DNA of 23,485 bases from an uncultured Prevotella sp. (GCA_934203355.1 CAKPZC010000033.1:1-23485); one strand, 5' to 3'; positions 8,601-16,963 are shown, counted from the first letter of the stretch. Translations and numbers: made by a program. The notes: generated by a model not told the origin, from the letters alone.

Positions 8601-11157
8601 CATCAAGGATGTTGAGCTTAACAGCATCACCCTGACAGCAGCCGAGGGCACCAAGCTTGCCGTTAACAAGGCTCGCAAGGCAACACTCTATTCTCCGAAG
8701 AACGAGGTCGTTGCTACTGGCGTGTTCGCGAATGTTGATAAGGCAGCTGGTTCTGCTATCCGCTTCGCCATGGACAAGCAGATTGAGGCAGGCAAACTTG
8801 CTGCTGGCACTTACTCATTGAAGATTCAGAAGGGTACTTTCGGTAATGAGAACTTCCTTAAGTTCCTCGCTGACAAGACCACTGTGAAGGCAGAGGATTG
8901 TGTTGCTAACCCCGACACCACTCTCGTATTCTACGTAGATAATTTAAAGGCTATTAAGACCACTGAAACCAAGTATGAGCTTCTCCCAGCAGTGGCAGGT
9001 CAGAAGGACAACACCCTCACCCTGTCATTCCCCGAGGTAAAGACCCTCTCACTTGTAGCCGACGCTAAGGCACAGTTCACTGCAGCCGACGGCACAAAGG
9101 CAGCAGATGCCAAGCTCGTAGCCGACGCTGAGAAGAAGAACGTGTTCAGCGTATCAATCGAAGGTCTTGCCGACGGCGCTTACACACTCGCCATCTCAGA
9201 GGGCGCATTCCACTACACCCTCAACGACCGCGAGGTTAAGACTCAGGCTATCAACGCCAAGTTCTCTGTCGATAAGGCAGTGAAGGTTACTGAGACCAAG
9301 TTCGAGCTTCTCCCAGCTGTGGCAGGTCAGAAGGACAATACCCTCACCCTGTCATTCCCCGAGGTAGAGACCCTCACTCTTGTAGCCGACGCTAAGGCAC
9401 AGTTCACCGCAGCCGACGGCACAAAGGCAGCAGATGCTAAGCTCGTAGCCGATGCTGAGAAGAAGAACGTGTTCAGCGTTTCAATCGAAGGTCTTGCCGA
9501 CGGTGCTTACACACTCGCCATCTCAGAGGGCGCATTCCACTACACCCTCAACGACCGCGAGGTTAAGACCCAGGCAATCAACGCCGCATTCACAGTCGAC
9601 AAGGCAGTGAAGGTGACTGAGACCAAGTTTGAGCTTCTCCCAGCAGTGGCAGGTCAGAAGGACAACACCCTCACCCTGTCATTCCCCGAGGTAGAGACCC
9701 TCTCACTTGTAGCCGACGCTAAGGCACAGTTCACCGCAGCCGACGGCACAAAGGCAGGCGACGCTAAGCTTGTAGCCGATGCTGAGAAGAAGAACGTGTT
9801 CAGCGTTTCAATCGAAGGTCTTGCCGACGGTGCTTACACTCTCGCCATCACGGAGGGCGCATTCCACTACACCCTCAACGACCGCGAGGTTAAGACCCAG
9901 GCTATCAACGCCGCGTTCACAGTCGACAAGGCAGTGAAGGTGACAGAGACCAAGTTCGAGCTTCTCCCAGCTGTGGCAGGTCAGAAGGACAACACCCTCA
10001 CCCTGTCATTCCCCGAGGTAGAGACCCTCTCACTTGTAGCCGACGCTAAGGCACAGTTCACTGCAGCCGACGGCACAAAGGCAGCCGACGCTAAACTCGT
10101 AGCCGATGCTGAGAAGAAGAACGTGTTCAGCGTTTCAATCGAAGGTCTTGCAGACGGCGCTTACACACTCGCCATCTCAGAGGGAGCATTCCACTACACC
10201 CTCAACGACCGCGAGGTTAAGACTCAGGCTATCAACGCCCAGTTCACAGTCGATAAGGCAGTGAAGACCGTTGAGACCAAGTATGAACTCACTCCAGAGG
10301 TAGCCGAGAGCACCGACGACCACCTGACGCTCACCTTCCCTGAGGTAGACGCACTGACAGTGGCAGACGGCGTGACAGCACAGTTCAACGATGCTGAAGG
10401 CAACAAGGTGGCTGATGCCACATTCGCAGCCGACGGCGAGAAGAAGAACCAGTTCACTATAGCACTCAGCCAGCTCGACACCGAGGACTACACACTCGTA
10501 ATCCCAGAGGGCGCGTTCATCTATACCAAGGACGAGATCAAGGTGAAGACCCAGGCTATCAGCTACAGCTTCACCATCGGCAAGAACGGTTCAGCCGACG
10601 ACGAGCGCATCAGCTTCAACTACGCTGGCTACACCGTTAAGCCCGAAAGCTCAACTAAGGAATATCTCCACGACGAGGAACTCAACAACATCACTGTTGT
10701 GGCAGCCAACGACATGACCATCGCCGCCAACACCGAGCGCGAGGCAACCCTCGTGAGCGTTGTCGACCAGACAAATGTTGTGGCTAAGGGTCACTTCGAG
10801 GCAGTGGAGACAGCCGAGGGCGAGAACGCTACACTCCGTCTGGTTCTCGACACTCCGATTGTGAAGGGCTCACTCGACGCTGGTGTCTACATGCTCCAGA
10901 TAGCACAGGGCACCTTCGGCAACGAGGAGTTTGGCAAGTTCCTTGCCGACAAGAAGAGCGTCAAGGCAGAGGACTGCGTGGCTAACGCTAAGACAAGCAT
11001 CCTCTTCTATGTTGACAACACCTGGACAAGCATCAACGGCATCCACGCCGACGGCACTGCCGATGGCGACATCTACACCCTCCAGGGTGTCAAGGTGCAG
11101 AAGATGACCACACCAGGCGTATACATCGTCAACGGAAAGAAGATTGTGAAGAAATAA
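5611..11157 (+). CDS. Giant secreted modular repeat protein with Ig-like modules and T9SS-like C-terminal tail
   Basis: An 1848-residue protein with a Sec signal peptide (cleavage likely after SHA, residue 19). Residues about 175-380 hold two Ig-like/SbsA-like domains (FSSAMKI, GTYTITVPAKSF patterns). About 385-600 holds a helical spacer (YPSHESDAYKALADLI) and a beta domain. From 608 two module types alternate: A1 (608-719), B1 (720-867), A2 (868-978), B2 (979-1119), A3-A6 (1120-1555), A7 (1556-1666), B3 (1667 to about 1810). A modules carry ELTPxVA, LTLTFPEV, EGAF and VKTQAI; B modules carry VELNxI, GTFGN and EDCVAN. The last ~30 residues (IYTLQGVKV, GVYIVNGKKIVKK) resemble the short tail found on many Bacteroidales secreted proteins and likened to type IX sorting signals. 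No enzyme motif is seen. A surface adhesin or fibre role is inferred. Base composition changes sharply inside the gene. Confidence 0.85.
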   Translation: MKKTLLALLLSALSLCSHAQLHKVAKFDFTQPLALNPPVTPSDIGTGEVQVTDKVFVEYPISISFTPGSQNLGAAIFTFKNIYTDAISYYLRILTYATISFNSSDNATIESIRFSNNSVIGDLSLLDETQGTFNDGDHYWYDGKNKGYNKVTFKNIYAPSEIRQVEVHYTIPSDVLQPTTDIADGSIVESFDKLALTFSSAMKIQNAANISMTNGTDTYKLTATVNGGVVTLSAPQTITKDGTYTITVPAKSFVNSEGFENKQLTYTIVIRKSFNYTSVTPEQGYLTALPMSITLAYDELVGGFDDANAIRLYKDGVAYLPVKATKDGDKQVKLEIQNITAPIKEKGVYKILVPEKTIFNSMKGDKELERYNNEFELVYTVDDSETTRLAKKLLKNDGVGYPSHESDAYKALADLINGETTPTDEQIQTAIDAYYAETNVVMPQSTKWYKLSSVNNAGKKLYINVDNGTLTFTDNAKNATPLLATVEAGTTILTDAEGNYISVGGVATDEDHKLADLAIARINPSTLKVDAGKPATAENTLCLFTLYGKIGFNALGESSSVYALVDHANKKFASDVTITDTYFKSSLTSAFSFEETEKPAEVIKTVNTAYQLTPAIVATNADLLTLTFTEVTGVSVATGTDAYFVDSNNKRVANAAFVAVNGKTNAFTISLKGILSKGDYSLVIPEGAFRYSKDGKTVKTQAINASFTIGRNGSADDPNISYTFTNYRILPVTSSDDYVKDVELNNIMIKSVGYYNNELVANPDREVTICLYNDARKVIGKGHFENYSDPDDSQTPTIRLKLNEPIKEGSVKSEVYALQIKQGTFGNNNFGKYLNDKTSVSVSSCIANPEMVLPLFVDNNKAIKSVETAYTLTPDVAESAADVLTLTFPDVKEMKLAANAKASFMEVKGSKIISATIVAAKDKKNVFTIALKGLEEKEYTLDISDGAFLYTKDGRDVKTTAISAAFSIGKNGSADDERISFTEKNFTVAPASSATDFIKDVELNSITLTAAEGTKLAVNKARKATLYSPKNEVVATGVFANVDKAAGSAIRFAMDKQIEAGKLAAGTYSLKIQKGTFGNENFLKFLADKTTVKAEDCVANPDTTLVFYVDNLKAIKTTETKYELLPAVAGQKDNTLTLSFPEVKTLSLVADAKAQFTAADGTKAADAKLVADAEKKNVFSVSIEGLADGAYTLAISEGAFHYTLNDREVKTQAINAKFSVDKAVKVTETKFELLPAVAGQKDNTLTLSFPEVETLTLVADAKAQFTAADGTKAADAKLVADAEKKNVFSVSIEGLADGAYTLAISEGAFHYTLNDREVKTQAINAAFTVDKAVKVTETKFELLPAVAGQKDNTLTLSFPEVETLSLVADAKAQFTAADGTKAGDAKLVADAEKKNVFSVSIEGLADGAYTLAITEGAFHYTLNDREVKTQAINAAFTVDKAVKVTETKFELLPAVAGQKDNTLTLSFPEVETLSLVADAKAQFTAADGTKAADAKLVADAEKKNVFSVSIEGLADGAYTLAISEGAFHYTLNDREVKTQAINAQFTVDKAVKTVETKYELTPEVAESTDDHLTLTFPEVDALTVADGVTAQFNDAEGNKVADATFAADGEKKNQFTIALSQLDTEDYTLVIPEGAFIYTKDEIKVKTQAISYSFTIGKNGSADDERISFNYAGYTVKPESSTKEYLHDEELNNITVVAANDMTIAANTEREATLVSVVDQTNVVAKGHFEAVETAEGENATLRLVLDTPIVKGSLDAGVYMLQIAQGTFGNEEFGKFLADKKSVKAEDCVANAKTSILFYVDNTWTSINGIHADGTADGDIYTLQGVKVQKMTTPGVYIVNGKKIVKK
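8968..10275 (+). repeat. Four tandem 327-bp repeats (109 residues each)
   Basis: Unit starts at 8968, 9295, 9622 and 9949, each beginning at the Thr codon of TK(Y/F)ELLPAVAGQK. Units differ by a handful of bases: for example KTLSLV, ETLTLV and ETLSLV, KAADAKL versus KAGDAKL, and AISEG versus AITEG. A fifth, diverged module follows at 10276. The exact 327-bp pitch and high identity indicate recent duplication or ongoing gene conversion. Confidence 0.97.
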
Positions 11158-11164
11158 TATCATG

Positions 11165-11188
11165 GGGAGGGCATTTCGTTGCCCTCCC
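11165..11188 (+). terminator. Hairpin after the giant repeat protein gene
   Basis: GGGAGGGCA (11165-11173) pairs with TGCCCTCCC (11180-11188) around a 6-base loop. No T-run follows (TACATGACAC), so it may stabilise the 3' end or attenuate transcription rather than fully terminate; read-through into the ompA-like gene is possible. Confidence 0.5.
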
Positions 11189-11239
11189 TACATGACACTA
11201 AAGGAAGAACAACAACGTTAATATAAAAAAATAAAGACT

Positions 11240-12358
11240 ATGAAAGCAGTAAAGACTATGATGGCAGCAGCTCTGCTCGGAATGAGCACAGCGGCTATGG
11301 CACAGGCCACTTATCTTGAGGCCAATGGTGACACTACAGTGTTTAAGAAGCATGCATTCCTTCAGCTCCAGGGCGGCGCACAGTATACCCTCGGCGAGGC
11401 TAAGTTTGGTGACCTCCTTTCTCCGAACGTGCAGCTCGGTCTTGGCTATCAGTTTAATCCTTGGTTTGGTGCTCGCGTTGCCGTAAACGCTTGGCAGAGC
11501 AAGGGCGGTTTTAACGGCAAACTGAGCGACGGTAGCATCGGTAATGTTGTTTACAAGTACAAGTATGTTGCCCCGACCGTTGACTTCATGTTCAATCTCT
11601 CGCAGGCATTCTGCGGCTATAACCCCCACCGCGTGTTCAACGTGACAGCCTTCATCGGCGGCGGTGCCAACATCGGCTTCAGCAACGACGAGGCTCAGAA
11701 CGTGGCAGCCAGCGGCTACAAGATGCAGTATCTGTGGGACGGCACTAAGGTGCGCCCGATGGGTAAGGCTGGCTTGGCACTCGACTTCCGCCTCTCCGAC
11801 GCTGTATCGCTCGGCATCGAGGGCAACGCCAATGTCCTCAGCGACAAGTATAACTCAAAGAAGGCTGGCAACGCCGACTGGTATTTCAATGCTCTGGCTG
11901 GTGTGAAGATTGCTCTTGGCAAGACCAAGAAGACACGTCCTTATCAGGAGCCAGCTAAGCCACAGCCAATCGTAAACAACTATGTTGAGCCAACTCCGCA
12001 GCCTGAGGTAAAGAAGAAGGAGAAGGAGGAAATCCGTCGCGACATCCACTTCACCATCGACTCTGACGTTGTGAACCAGGTGGGCAAGGACAAGATTAAG
12101 GAGCTTGCCGACTTCCTGAAGAAGCACGTCGACTCGCAGCTCACCATCGAGGGCTATGCCGACAAGAACACAGGTACTCCTGCCTACAACAAGGGCATCT
12201 CGGAGCGTCGTGCCGTTGCGGTGTTCAACATCCTCACCAAGGAGTATGGCATCGAGGCACACCGCATCAGCTACACCTTCAAGGGCGACGTTGTGCAGCC
12301 GTTTGCTGCCAACGACGACAACCGTGTAGCAATCTGCGTGGGAACCGCAGCTGAGTAA
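11240..12358 (+). CDS. OmpA-family outer-membrane protein (beta-barrel plus peptidoglycan-binding domain)
   Basis: A 372-residue protein with a Sec signal peptide (cleavage after AMA, residue 21). Residues about 37-227 alternate polar and aromatic residues as in an eight-stranded outer-membrane barrel (LQLQGGAQYTLG, VQLGLGYQFNPWFGARVAV). A Pro/Lys/Glu linker (228-266) leads to an OmpA C-terminal domain (268-367): IHFTIDSDVV, the loop GYADKNTG with Asp308, and NKGISERRAVAV with Arg324. That Asp and Arg match the residues known to bind diaminopimelate in OmpA-type domains. It therefore likely ties the outer membrane to the cell wall. No strong promoter is seen in the 51 bases after the upstream hairpin, so it may be partly transcribed from upstream. 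Length and layout are typical of Bacteroidales OmpA proteins. Confidence 0.9.
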   Translation: MKAVKTMMAAALLGMSTAAMAQATYLEANGDTTVFKKHAFLQLQGGAQYTLGEAKFGDLLSPNVQLGLGYQFNPWFGARVAVNAWQSKGGFNGKLSDGSIGNVVYKYKYVAPTVDFMFNLSQAFCGYNPHRVFNVTAFIGGGANIGFSNDEAQNVAASGYKMQYLWDGTKVRPMGKAGLALDFRLSDAVSLGIEGNANVLSDKYNSKKAGNADWYFNALAGVKIALGKTKKTRPYQEPAKPQPIVNNYVEPTPQPEVKKKEKEEIRRDIHFTIDSDVVNQVGKDKIKELADFLKKHVDSQLTIEGYADKNTGTPAYNKGISERRAVAVFNILTKEYGIEAHRISYTFKGDVVQPFAANDDNRVAICVGTAAE

Positions 12359-12407
12359 TATCGACAAACGAAATACTTAGATTTCAAAATCACTTTTTCA
12401 TTCCTTA

Positions 12408-12464
12408 GTCCGGGATCGCCGTTAGTGTGTGAACATAAACGGCGGTGCTCGGGCTATTTTTTTT
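12408..12464 (+). terminator. Rho-independent terminator of the ompA-like gene
   Basis: CCGGGATCGCCGTT (12410-12423) pairs with AACGGCGGTGCTCGG (12438-12452) with a small internal mismatch, followed by eight Ts at 12457-12464. It closes the envelope block. Confidence 0.85.
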
Positions 12465-12629
12465 GTGGGCTTTTTGGGGAATGTTAATGGGAGTTTAGTG
12501 CTTGTTATTTCGTCTTTTGTGTATTTATTGTCGATTGTATTGCAAATTTTACGTCAATAACACAATTATGTCAAAACTTTTTTGTTTATTTGCATAAAAC
12601 TAAGACAAACCATCAAAAGATATACGACT

Positions 12630-14825
12630 ATGGGAAAAGGAAAGAAAGGCGGCAAACGCATGACAAAGAAACAGCTTGCCCCGAAACTTGAGGAACTCTT
12701 TGCCTCAAATCCCGGCAAGACGATGTCGTTTAAGGAGATATTCCGCACTCTCCACCTCGACACTCACCCGTTGAAGATGCTCGCCATCGACATCATGGAG
12801 GAGATGGCTTGGGACGACTTCATCACTAAGGTGTCTGACAACTCTTATCAGCTAAATATGAAGGGACAGGTGCAGGAAGGCATCTTCCTGCGCAAGACTA
12901 ATGGCAAGAACACCGTTACACCCGATGGCTCCGACAAGCCTATCTTCGTTGCCGAGCGCAACTCGATGTGGGCTCTCACTGGCGACCGCGTGAGATTCGC
13001 CTTCATGGCACGACGCAAAAACCATATCAAGGAGGCTCAGGTGATAGAAATCCTGCAACGTGCCAAGGACACCTTCGTGGGACGACTGACGTTCGACCAC
13101 GACCTCTGCACACTCATCTCTCCCTCGAATGTGCTTGCTAACAGCATCATCATTCCGCGACGCAAGCTCAAGGGCGGAAAGGATGGCGACAACGCTGTGG
13201 TGAAAATCGTGGAGTGGCCCGACCAGGACCATCGCAACATGATTGGCGAGGTGGTCGACGTGCTCGGAAAGTCGGGCGACAACGACGTGGAGATGAACAC
13301 TATTCTGGCACAGTATGGACTGCCTTATAAGTATCCTAAGAACGTTGAGGAGGCAGCCGAGAAGATTTCTGCCGAGATAACAGCCGAGGATTACGCCGAG
13401 CGCGAGGACTTCCGCGACACCTTCACTTGCACCATCGACCCGAAGGACGCCAAGGACTTCGACGACGCTCTCTCGTTGAAGAAACTAAAGGACGGACTCT
13501 GGGAGGTGGGTGTTCACATCGCCGACGTGAGCCACTACGTGAAGGAGGGTTCCGTAATCGACAAGGAGGCAGTGAAGCGCGCCACGAGTGTATATCTGGT
13601 CGACCGCACCATACCGATGTTGCCCGAACGTCTGTGCAACTTCATCTGCTCGCTGCGCCCCGACGAAGAGAAACTGGCGTTCTCGGTGGTGTTCAATCTT
13701 GACGACGACGCCAACGTTAAGGCCTACCGCATTGTGCACACCGTGATAAAGAGCAACCGTCGCTATGCCTACGAAGAGGTGCAGCAACTGCTCGAGGACA
13801 ACGGCGTGGTCGACGGTAAGGGCGAACCGGCACCGCCAGCTCCTAAGGGTGGATATAAGGGCGAGAATGCCGATGCACTGATAACACTCGACCGACTCGC
13901 CAAGAAACTGCGCGCCGCCCGATTCAAGAACGGAGCGGTGAAGTTCGACCGCGAGGAGCTACACTTCGACGTCGACGAGAAGGGCAAGCCGATACGCTGC
14001 TACTTCAAACGCTCTAAGGACGCCAACAAACTCATCGAGGAGTTCATGTTGCTCGCCAACCGCACCGTGGCTGAGAGCGTGGGCAAGGTGGCAAAGGGCA
14101 AGAAACCGAAGACGCTGCCCTATCGTGTGCACGACAATCCCGACCCAACGAAGTTGGAGACTCTGAGGGAGTTTGTGGTGAAGTTTGGCTACAAGATGAA
14201 GACCGACGGCACCAGCGGAGCACTCGCTCGCTCGCTCAACACGCTTATGAGCGACTGTGAGGGCAAGCGCGAGCAGAACCTCATACAGACCGTGGCACTG
14301 AGAGCCATGATGAAGGCGAAGTACTCTATACACAACATCGGACACTTCGGACTGGCATTCAACTACTACACCCACTTCACGTCGCCCATACGTCGCTATC
14401 CCGACACTATGGTGCATCGACTCATCACACGCTATCAGCAGGGCGGACGCTCAGCTAATAAGGAGCACTATGAGGCTCTGTGCGAGCACTCAAGCGAGAT
14501 GGAGCAGATAGCCGCCAATGCCGAGCGCGATTCTATAAAGTATAAGGCTGTGGAGTTTATGTCGGAACGTGTGGGCAATGTCTACGATGCTCATATCTCG
14601 GGCATACAGTCGTATGGCATCTACTGCGAAATCGACGAGAACCACTGCGAGGGACTTGTGCCCATGCGCGACCTCGACGACGACTACTACGACTTCGACG
14701 AGCGCAACTACTGCCTCGTGGGACGTCGCCATCATCATAAGTACCAGCTGGGCGACCCAATAAAGATTAAGGTGGCACAGGCAAACCTGGAGAAGAAACA
14801 GCTTGACTTCACACTTGCAGAATAA
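12630..14825 (+). CDS. rnr: Ribonuclease R (RNase II family 3'-5' exoribonuclease)
   Basis: 731 residues from the ATG at 12630; an in-frame TTG at 12582 would add 16 residues that look unlike the family, so the ATG is preferred. A Lys/Gly-rich N-terminus leads to a helix-turn-helix-like segment, then cold-shock domains (about 70-230). The RNB catalytic domain starts near 250 and carries the metal-binding signature DPKDAKDFDDA at 270-280. A C-terminal S1 domain (about 648-730; VGNVYDAHISGIQSYGIYCEI) binds RNA. Length fits RNase R rather than RNase II. It degrades structured RNA such as damaged rRNA and mRNA in the cytoplasm. It is the first gene of a three-gene run with the DUF59 protein and lpxH. 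A clear -7/-33 pair was not found upstream. Confidence 0.95.
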   Translation: MGKGKKGGKRMTKKQLAPKLEELFASNPGKTMSFKEIFRTLHLDTHPLKMLAIDIMEEMAWDDFITKVSDNSYQLNMKGQVQEGIFLRKTNGKNTVTPDGSDKPIFVAERNSMWALTGDRVRFAFMARRKNHIKEAQVIEILQRAKDTFVGRLTFDHDLCTLISPSNVLANSIIIPRRKLKGGKDGDNAVVKIVEWPDQDHRNMIGEVVDVLGKSGDNDVEMNTILAQYGLPYKYPKNVEEAAEKISAEITAEDYAEREDFRDTFTCTIDPKDAKDFDDALSLKKLKDGLWEVGVHIADVSHYVKEGSVIDKEAVKRATSVYLVDRTIPMLPERLCNFICSLRPDEEKLAFSVVFNLDDDANVKAYRIVHTVIKSNRRYAYEEVQQLLEDNGVVDGKGEPAPPAPKGGYKGENADALITLDRLAKKLRAARFKNGAVKFDREELHFDVDEKGKPIRCYFKRSKDANKLIEEFMLLANRTVAESVGKVAKGKKPKTLPYRVHDNPDPTKLETLREFVVKFGYKMKTDGTSGALARSLNTLMSDCEGKREQNLIQTVALRAMMKAKYSIHNIGHFGLAFNYYTHFTSPIRRYPDTMVHRLITRYQQGGRSANKEHYEALCEHSSEMEQIAANAERDSIKYKAVEFMSERVGNVYDAHISGIQSYGIYCEIDENHCEGLVPMRDLDDDYYDFDERNYCLVGRRHHHKYQLGDPIKIKVAQANLEKKQLDFTLAE

Positions 14826-14848
14826 TAAAAAAAAACCAAGAAAAAATA

Positions 14849-15169
14849 ATGACACAGGAAGAAAAGACACAAATAGAAGAACGTATCGTGGACGTGCTGA
14901 AGACCGTCTACGACCCCGAGATACCAGTTAACATCTACGACCTCGGACTCATCTACCGCATCGAGGTGGGCGACGAGGGCAATGTGGACATCGACATGAC
15001 TTTCACCGCTCCGTCGTGCCCCGCAGCCGACTTCATTCTTGAGGACGTGAGACAGAAGGTGGACACCATAGAGCACGTGAAGTCAGCCAACGTGAACCTC
15101 GTGTTTGAACCAGTGTGGGACCAGAGCATGATGACCGAGGAGGCACGGGTGGAATTAGGCTTTGAATAA
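14849..15169 (+). CDS. DUF59 / MIP18-family iron-sulfur cluster assembly protein
   Basis: A 106-residue single-domain protein. The motif DPEIPVNIYDLGLIY (22-36) and TAPSCP with Cys57 are the hallmarks of the DUF59 (MIP18/SufT/PaaD-like) family, which helps mature or transfer Fe-S clusters through the conserved Cys. It starts 23 bases after the RNase R stop and ends two bases before the lpxH start, so it is translated from a shared mRNA. No suf genes are in the window, so assignment to SufT specifically is not made. The region before its ATG is A-rich (AAAAAAAAACCAAGAAAAAATA), typical for this phylum. Confidence 0.9.
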   Translation: MTQEEKTQIEERIVDVLKTVYDPEIPVNIYDLGLIYRIEVGDEGNVDIDMTFTAPSCPAADFILEDVRQKVDTIEHVKSANVNLVFEPVWDQSMMTEEARVELGFE

Positions 15170-15171
15170 GA

Positions 15172-15936
15172 ATGAAGAACGTTTATTTTTTAAGTGACGC
15201 CCACCTTGGGTCGTGGGCGATAGACCACAGCCGCACGCAGGAGCGACGGCTTGTGCGCTTTCTCGACTCCATAAAGACGAAGGCACGCGCCGTGTATCTG
15301 CTCGGCGATATGTTCGACTTCTGGAACGAGTGGCGCTATGTTGTGCCTAAGGGCTACACGCGCTTCCTCGGCAAACTGTCGGAACTGACCGACATGGGGG
15401 TGGAGGTGCACTTCTTCACGGGCAACCATGACATATGGACTTATGGCTATCTTGAGGAGGAGTGTGGCGTAGTGGTGCACACCAAACCCGAGACGGTGGA
15501 AATCTACGACCGTGTGTTCTATATAGCCCACGGCGACGGACTCGGCGACCCCGACTTGAACTTCAAACTGCTGCGACGGGTGTTTCATAACCGCATGTGC
15601 CAGCGACTCTTCAACTCTATACATCCGCGCTGGGCAATGTGGTTGGGAATGTCGTGGGCTAAACACTCTCGACTGAAGCGTGCCGACGGCAAGGAACCGC
15701 CTTATATGGGCGAGGACCGCGAATGTCTTGTGCGCTTCGCCAAGGGCTATATGCAGACGCATTCGAACATCGACTACTTCATGTTCGGACACCGACATAT
15801 AGAACTCGATATCAGTTTGTCGAAGAAGACACGAATGATGATTCTCGGCGACTGGATCTCGCAGTTCACCTATGCCGTGTTTGATGGGGAACACATGTTC
15901 CTGGAGGAGTATGTGGAGGGGGAGAGCAGACCGTAA
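15172..15936 (+). CDS. lpxH: UDP-2,3-diacylglucosamine pyrophosphatase (LpxH-type metallophosphoesterase)
   Basis: A 254-residue calcineurin-like phosphoesterase. Metal ligands are visible in order: Asp9 and His11 (SDAHLG), Asp46 (LLGDMFDFW), Asn85-His86 (TGNHD), His120 (AHGDGLGD) and a late GHRH motif. GDMFDFW and HGDGLGDPD are characteristic of LpxH rather than generic phosphoesterases. LpxH cleaves UDP-2,3-diacylglucosamine to lipid X and UMP at the inner face of the membrane, an essential step of lipid A synthesis. It follows the DUF59 gene by two bases and is the last gene of the run. Confidence 0.9.
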   Translation: MKNVYFLSDAHLGSWAIDHSRTQERRLVRFLDSIKTKARAVYLLGDMFDFWNEWRYVVPKGYTRFLGKLSELTDMGVEVHFFTGNHDIWTYGYLEEECGVVVHTKPETVEIYDRVFYIAHGDGLGDPDLNFKLLRRVFHNRMCQRLFNSIHPRWAMWLGMSWAKHSRLKRADGKEPPYMGEDRECLVRFAKGYMQTHSNIDYFMFGHRHIELDISLSKKTRMMILGDWISQFTYAVFDGEHMFLEEYVEGESRP

Positions 15937-15958
15937 ACACTCCACCCTAAAACGTAGA

Positions 15959-16005
15959 ATGGTCGTGTAATGGAGCTTTATCTTTTAGCTCCATTACACG
16001 ACCAT
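15959..16005. terminator. Perfect 19-bp hairpin between convergent genes
   Basis: Arms at 15959-15977 and 15987-16005 (ATGGTCGTGTAATGGAGCT and its complement) enclose a 9-base loop. It lies between lpxH (+) and the Rpn gene (-), so it probably serves as a terminator for both. It lacks a clean T-run on either side. Confidence 0.7.
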
Positions 16006-16039
16006 AAAATTATGTTTCCTTTTCTATGCTCTTTATCTA

Positions 16040-16963
16040 TTAAAGATTATTTATATCGTCGAGAGTAAGCCCCGTGGCTTCGGCTATTTGATTAGGAGAT
16101 AGACCTAATGTCTTGAGGTTGCAAGCTATAGCAAGAGCCTTTTCGCGTTCGCCTTGCGCTATTCCTTCAGCCTTTCCTTGCGCTATTCCTTTCTCCATGC
16201 CTTGCGCTAATCCTTTCTCCATGCCTTCAGCCATTCCCTTATTCCAGCCATTCTTCGCAGCATATTGATATGTGGCGTAGCTGTCGCGCATCACTCTCAG
16301 GCTATATTCATATTTATCCATTTCCTTTTTGCTTAGATTTCGGATATCGGAAATCTCGGCGAGTTTCTTAAATACCGCATTTTTTGCCATAAAAGGCATA
16401 CGTTCAAATGTGTTCATATTTCTTAATACAAAAATCCAACGTTCAAAATCATTTTCACAATCTCCCTCCTCCTTCTCGAAGAGAGGAAGCATAAGATAGA
16501 TGATACGCAGCTTCTCGGATACCACTTTACCGGTGTCGCGGTCGGCGAGCGTAAGGTCAGTACGGAACTTGCGTTCCGGCATGTTGGGGTCGATGAAGTT
16601 CATGAAGCAGATGGTGTAGACGGGGAGCAGGTCGTAGTTCCACTTGCCCTTTTCTCCCTGATTCACGATGACACGCGACGAGTAGTAGAGGGCGCGGTCG
16701 ATGAAGTGTTCCTGCCCACGATTCTGCATCTCGACGATAATCTCTTTGCCTTCGTCGGTGATGCAGTAGATGTCGAACACAACCTCACGTGAGTCGTTCG
16801 ACAAACCTATCTGCTCATTGTTGCCAAACATGAGGCTCTTTATCACGAACTCTCCCGAAAAGAGGTCGTTGAGGAAACTCAAAAGTAGGTCCTTTGATAT
16901 CTCACGACCGAAGATATGCTTGAATCCCCAGTCGGAGAAGGGGTTGATGAAACGAGGTGCCAT
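16040..16963 (-). CDS. Rpn-family recombination-promoting nuclease / PD-(D/E)XK putative transposase
   Basis: A complete 307-residue protein. It begins with the family hallmark FINPFSDWGFKHIFG (5-19). The PD-(D/E)XK nuclease core shows Asp64 in VFDIYC and Glu78-x-Gln80 in IIVEMQ. Residues 101-240 are the conserved downstream region (YTICFMNF, YLMLPLFEK). Residues about 242-272 are Gly/Glu/Lys octads, and the tail ends in a small helical motif (IAEATGLT). Rpn proteins (RpnA-E in E. coli) are DNA endonucleases that raise recombination; whether they move themselves is doubtful. It has its own promoter (16988-17019). Its C-terminal half is nearly identical to the pseudogene at 155-676, on the opposite strand 15 kb away. 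Confidence 0.9.
   Translation of the reverse strand: MAPRFINPFSDWGFKHIFGREISKDLLLSFLNDLFSGEFVIKSLMFGNNEQIGLSNDSREVVFDIYCITDEGKEIIVEMQNRGQEHFIDRALYYSSRVIVNQGEKGKWNYDLLPVYTICFMNFIDPNMPERKFRTDLTLADRDTGKVVSEKLRIIYLMLPLFEKEEGDCENDFERWIFVLRNMNTFERMPFMAKNAVFKKLAEISDIRNLSKKEMDKYEYSLRVMRDSYATYQYAAKNGWNKGMAEGMEKGLAQGMEKGIAQGKAEGIAQGEREKALAIACNLKTLGLSPNQIAEATGLTLDDINNL

Noticed and set aside
12582..12629. TTG start 48 bases upstream for RNase R
   Set aside because: The 16 extra residues (MFICIKLRQTIKRYTT) do not look like an RNase R N-terminus, and the ATG at 12630 begins a typical Lys/Gly-rich start.
16040..16963. Insertion sequence with transposase
   Set aside because: Rpn proteins are nucleases and no terminal inverted repeats were found; only a 9-base direct repeat, which is listed as a weak finding.
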